Below the pieces are notes generated by a model, which was not told the origin of the DNA, searched no databases, and saw only the letters and a program-made list of their open reading frames with translations. Shown one piece after another: positions 5,649 through 5,745 of a stretch of DNA of 5,745 nucleotides. The stretch lies in assembly GCA_003153055.1 (NCBI GenBank), contig PMBV01000347.1, forward strand, positions 1 to 5,745, given 5' to 3'. The DNA comes from Myxococcales bacterium. Lineage in GTDB: Bacteria > Myxococcota > Myxococcia > Myxococcales > Myxococcaceae. The translations under genes and the position numbers were made by a program. Position 1 is the stretch's first letter; every line of letters begins with the position of its first letter.

Positions 5649-5745
5649 GTTGCCGACCTCCCGCGGCGGCCCCAAGGCCCAAACTCCGGTCTGGGCTCTG
5701 GAGCTGGCTCGCTGGACCGTGCCGAAACGCGGTCGACCGAGGAGC
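5649..5745. other. Terminal stretch with no assignable gene
   Basis: These 97 bases follow the Pro-rich protein gene. They contain no ATG, no stop on the plus strand in frame with that gene, and none of the trinucleotides that would be minus-strand stops, so no gene can be shown to start or end here. A weak imperfect stem (GCCCA 5677-5681, TGGGC 5692-5696) lacks a T-run. GAGGAG at 5739-5744 could be the ribosome site of a gene starting just beyond the window. Confidence 0.3.

Noticed and set aside
5085..5675. A 196-codon minus-strand frame opposite the Pro-rich protein
   Set aside because: It is a shadow of the signal-peptide gene; its composition is Gly/Arg/Glu-rich and no domain is seen.
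5731..5738. GGTCGACC palindrome near the window end
   Set aside because: An 8-bp GC-rich palindrome is expected by chance here and has no supporting context.

Overview
The window reads as GC-rich genomic DNA from a myxobacterium of the Myxococcus/Corallococcus/Cystobacter kind. This is an inference from three things: the very high GC third positions, two secreted lipoproteins of types common in that group (a Gly/Ser linker with a MopE-like Asp-rich motif, and a long Cys-repeat protein), and a Pro-rich membrane protein of a style often seen there. No rRNA, tRNA, CRISPR array or mobile element was seen.

Layout, left to right. Bases 1-191 are the 3' end of a plus-strand gene for a mannose-family PTS EIIA protein. 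A minus-strand lipoprotein gene (222-1277) converges on it. An 87-bp divergent gap follows. Then comes a two-gene plus-strand unit with overlapping ends: a D-alanine--D-alanine ligase-like ATP-grasp enzyme (1365-2411) and a HupK/HoxV-type relative of the [NiFe]-hydrogenase large subunit (2386-3489). A strong hairpin (3495-3530) separates this unit from a convergent minus-strand, cysteine-rich lipoprotein gene (3556-4791). A 251-bp divergent intergenic region leads to a plus-strand gene for a secreted or membrane Pro-rich protein (5043-5648). The last 97 bases hold no recognisable gene.

The two-gene unit is the most interesting part. A ligase with every expected catalytic residue is translationally coupled to a protein with the hydrogenase large-subunit fold. 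That protein keeps three of the four cysteines that would ligate nickel but lacks other active-site residues. No other hydrogenase structural or maturation gene is visible in the window, so what the pair does together cannot be read from this sequence. The two lipoproteins and the Pro-rich protein look like cell-envelope proteins of unknown role. Nothing in the sequence ties them to the ligase/HupK pair beyond adjacency.
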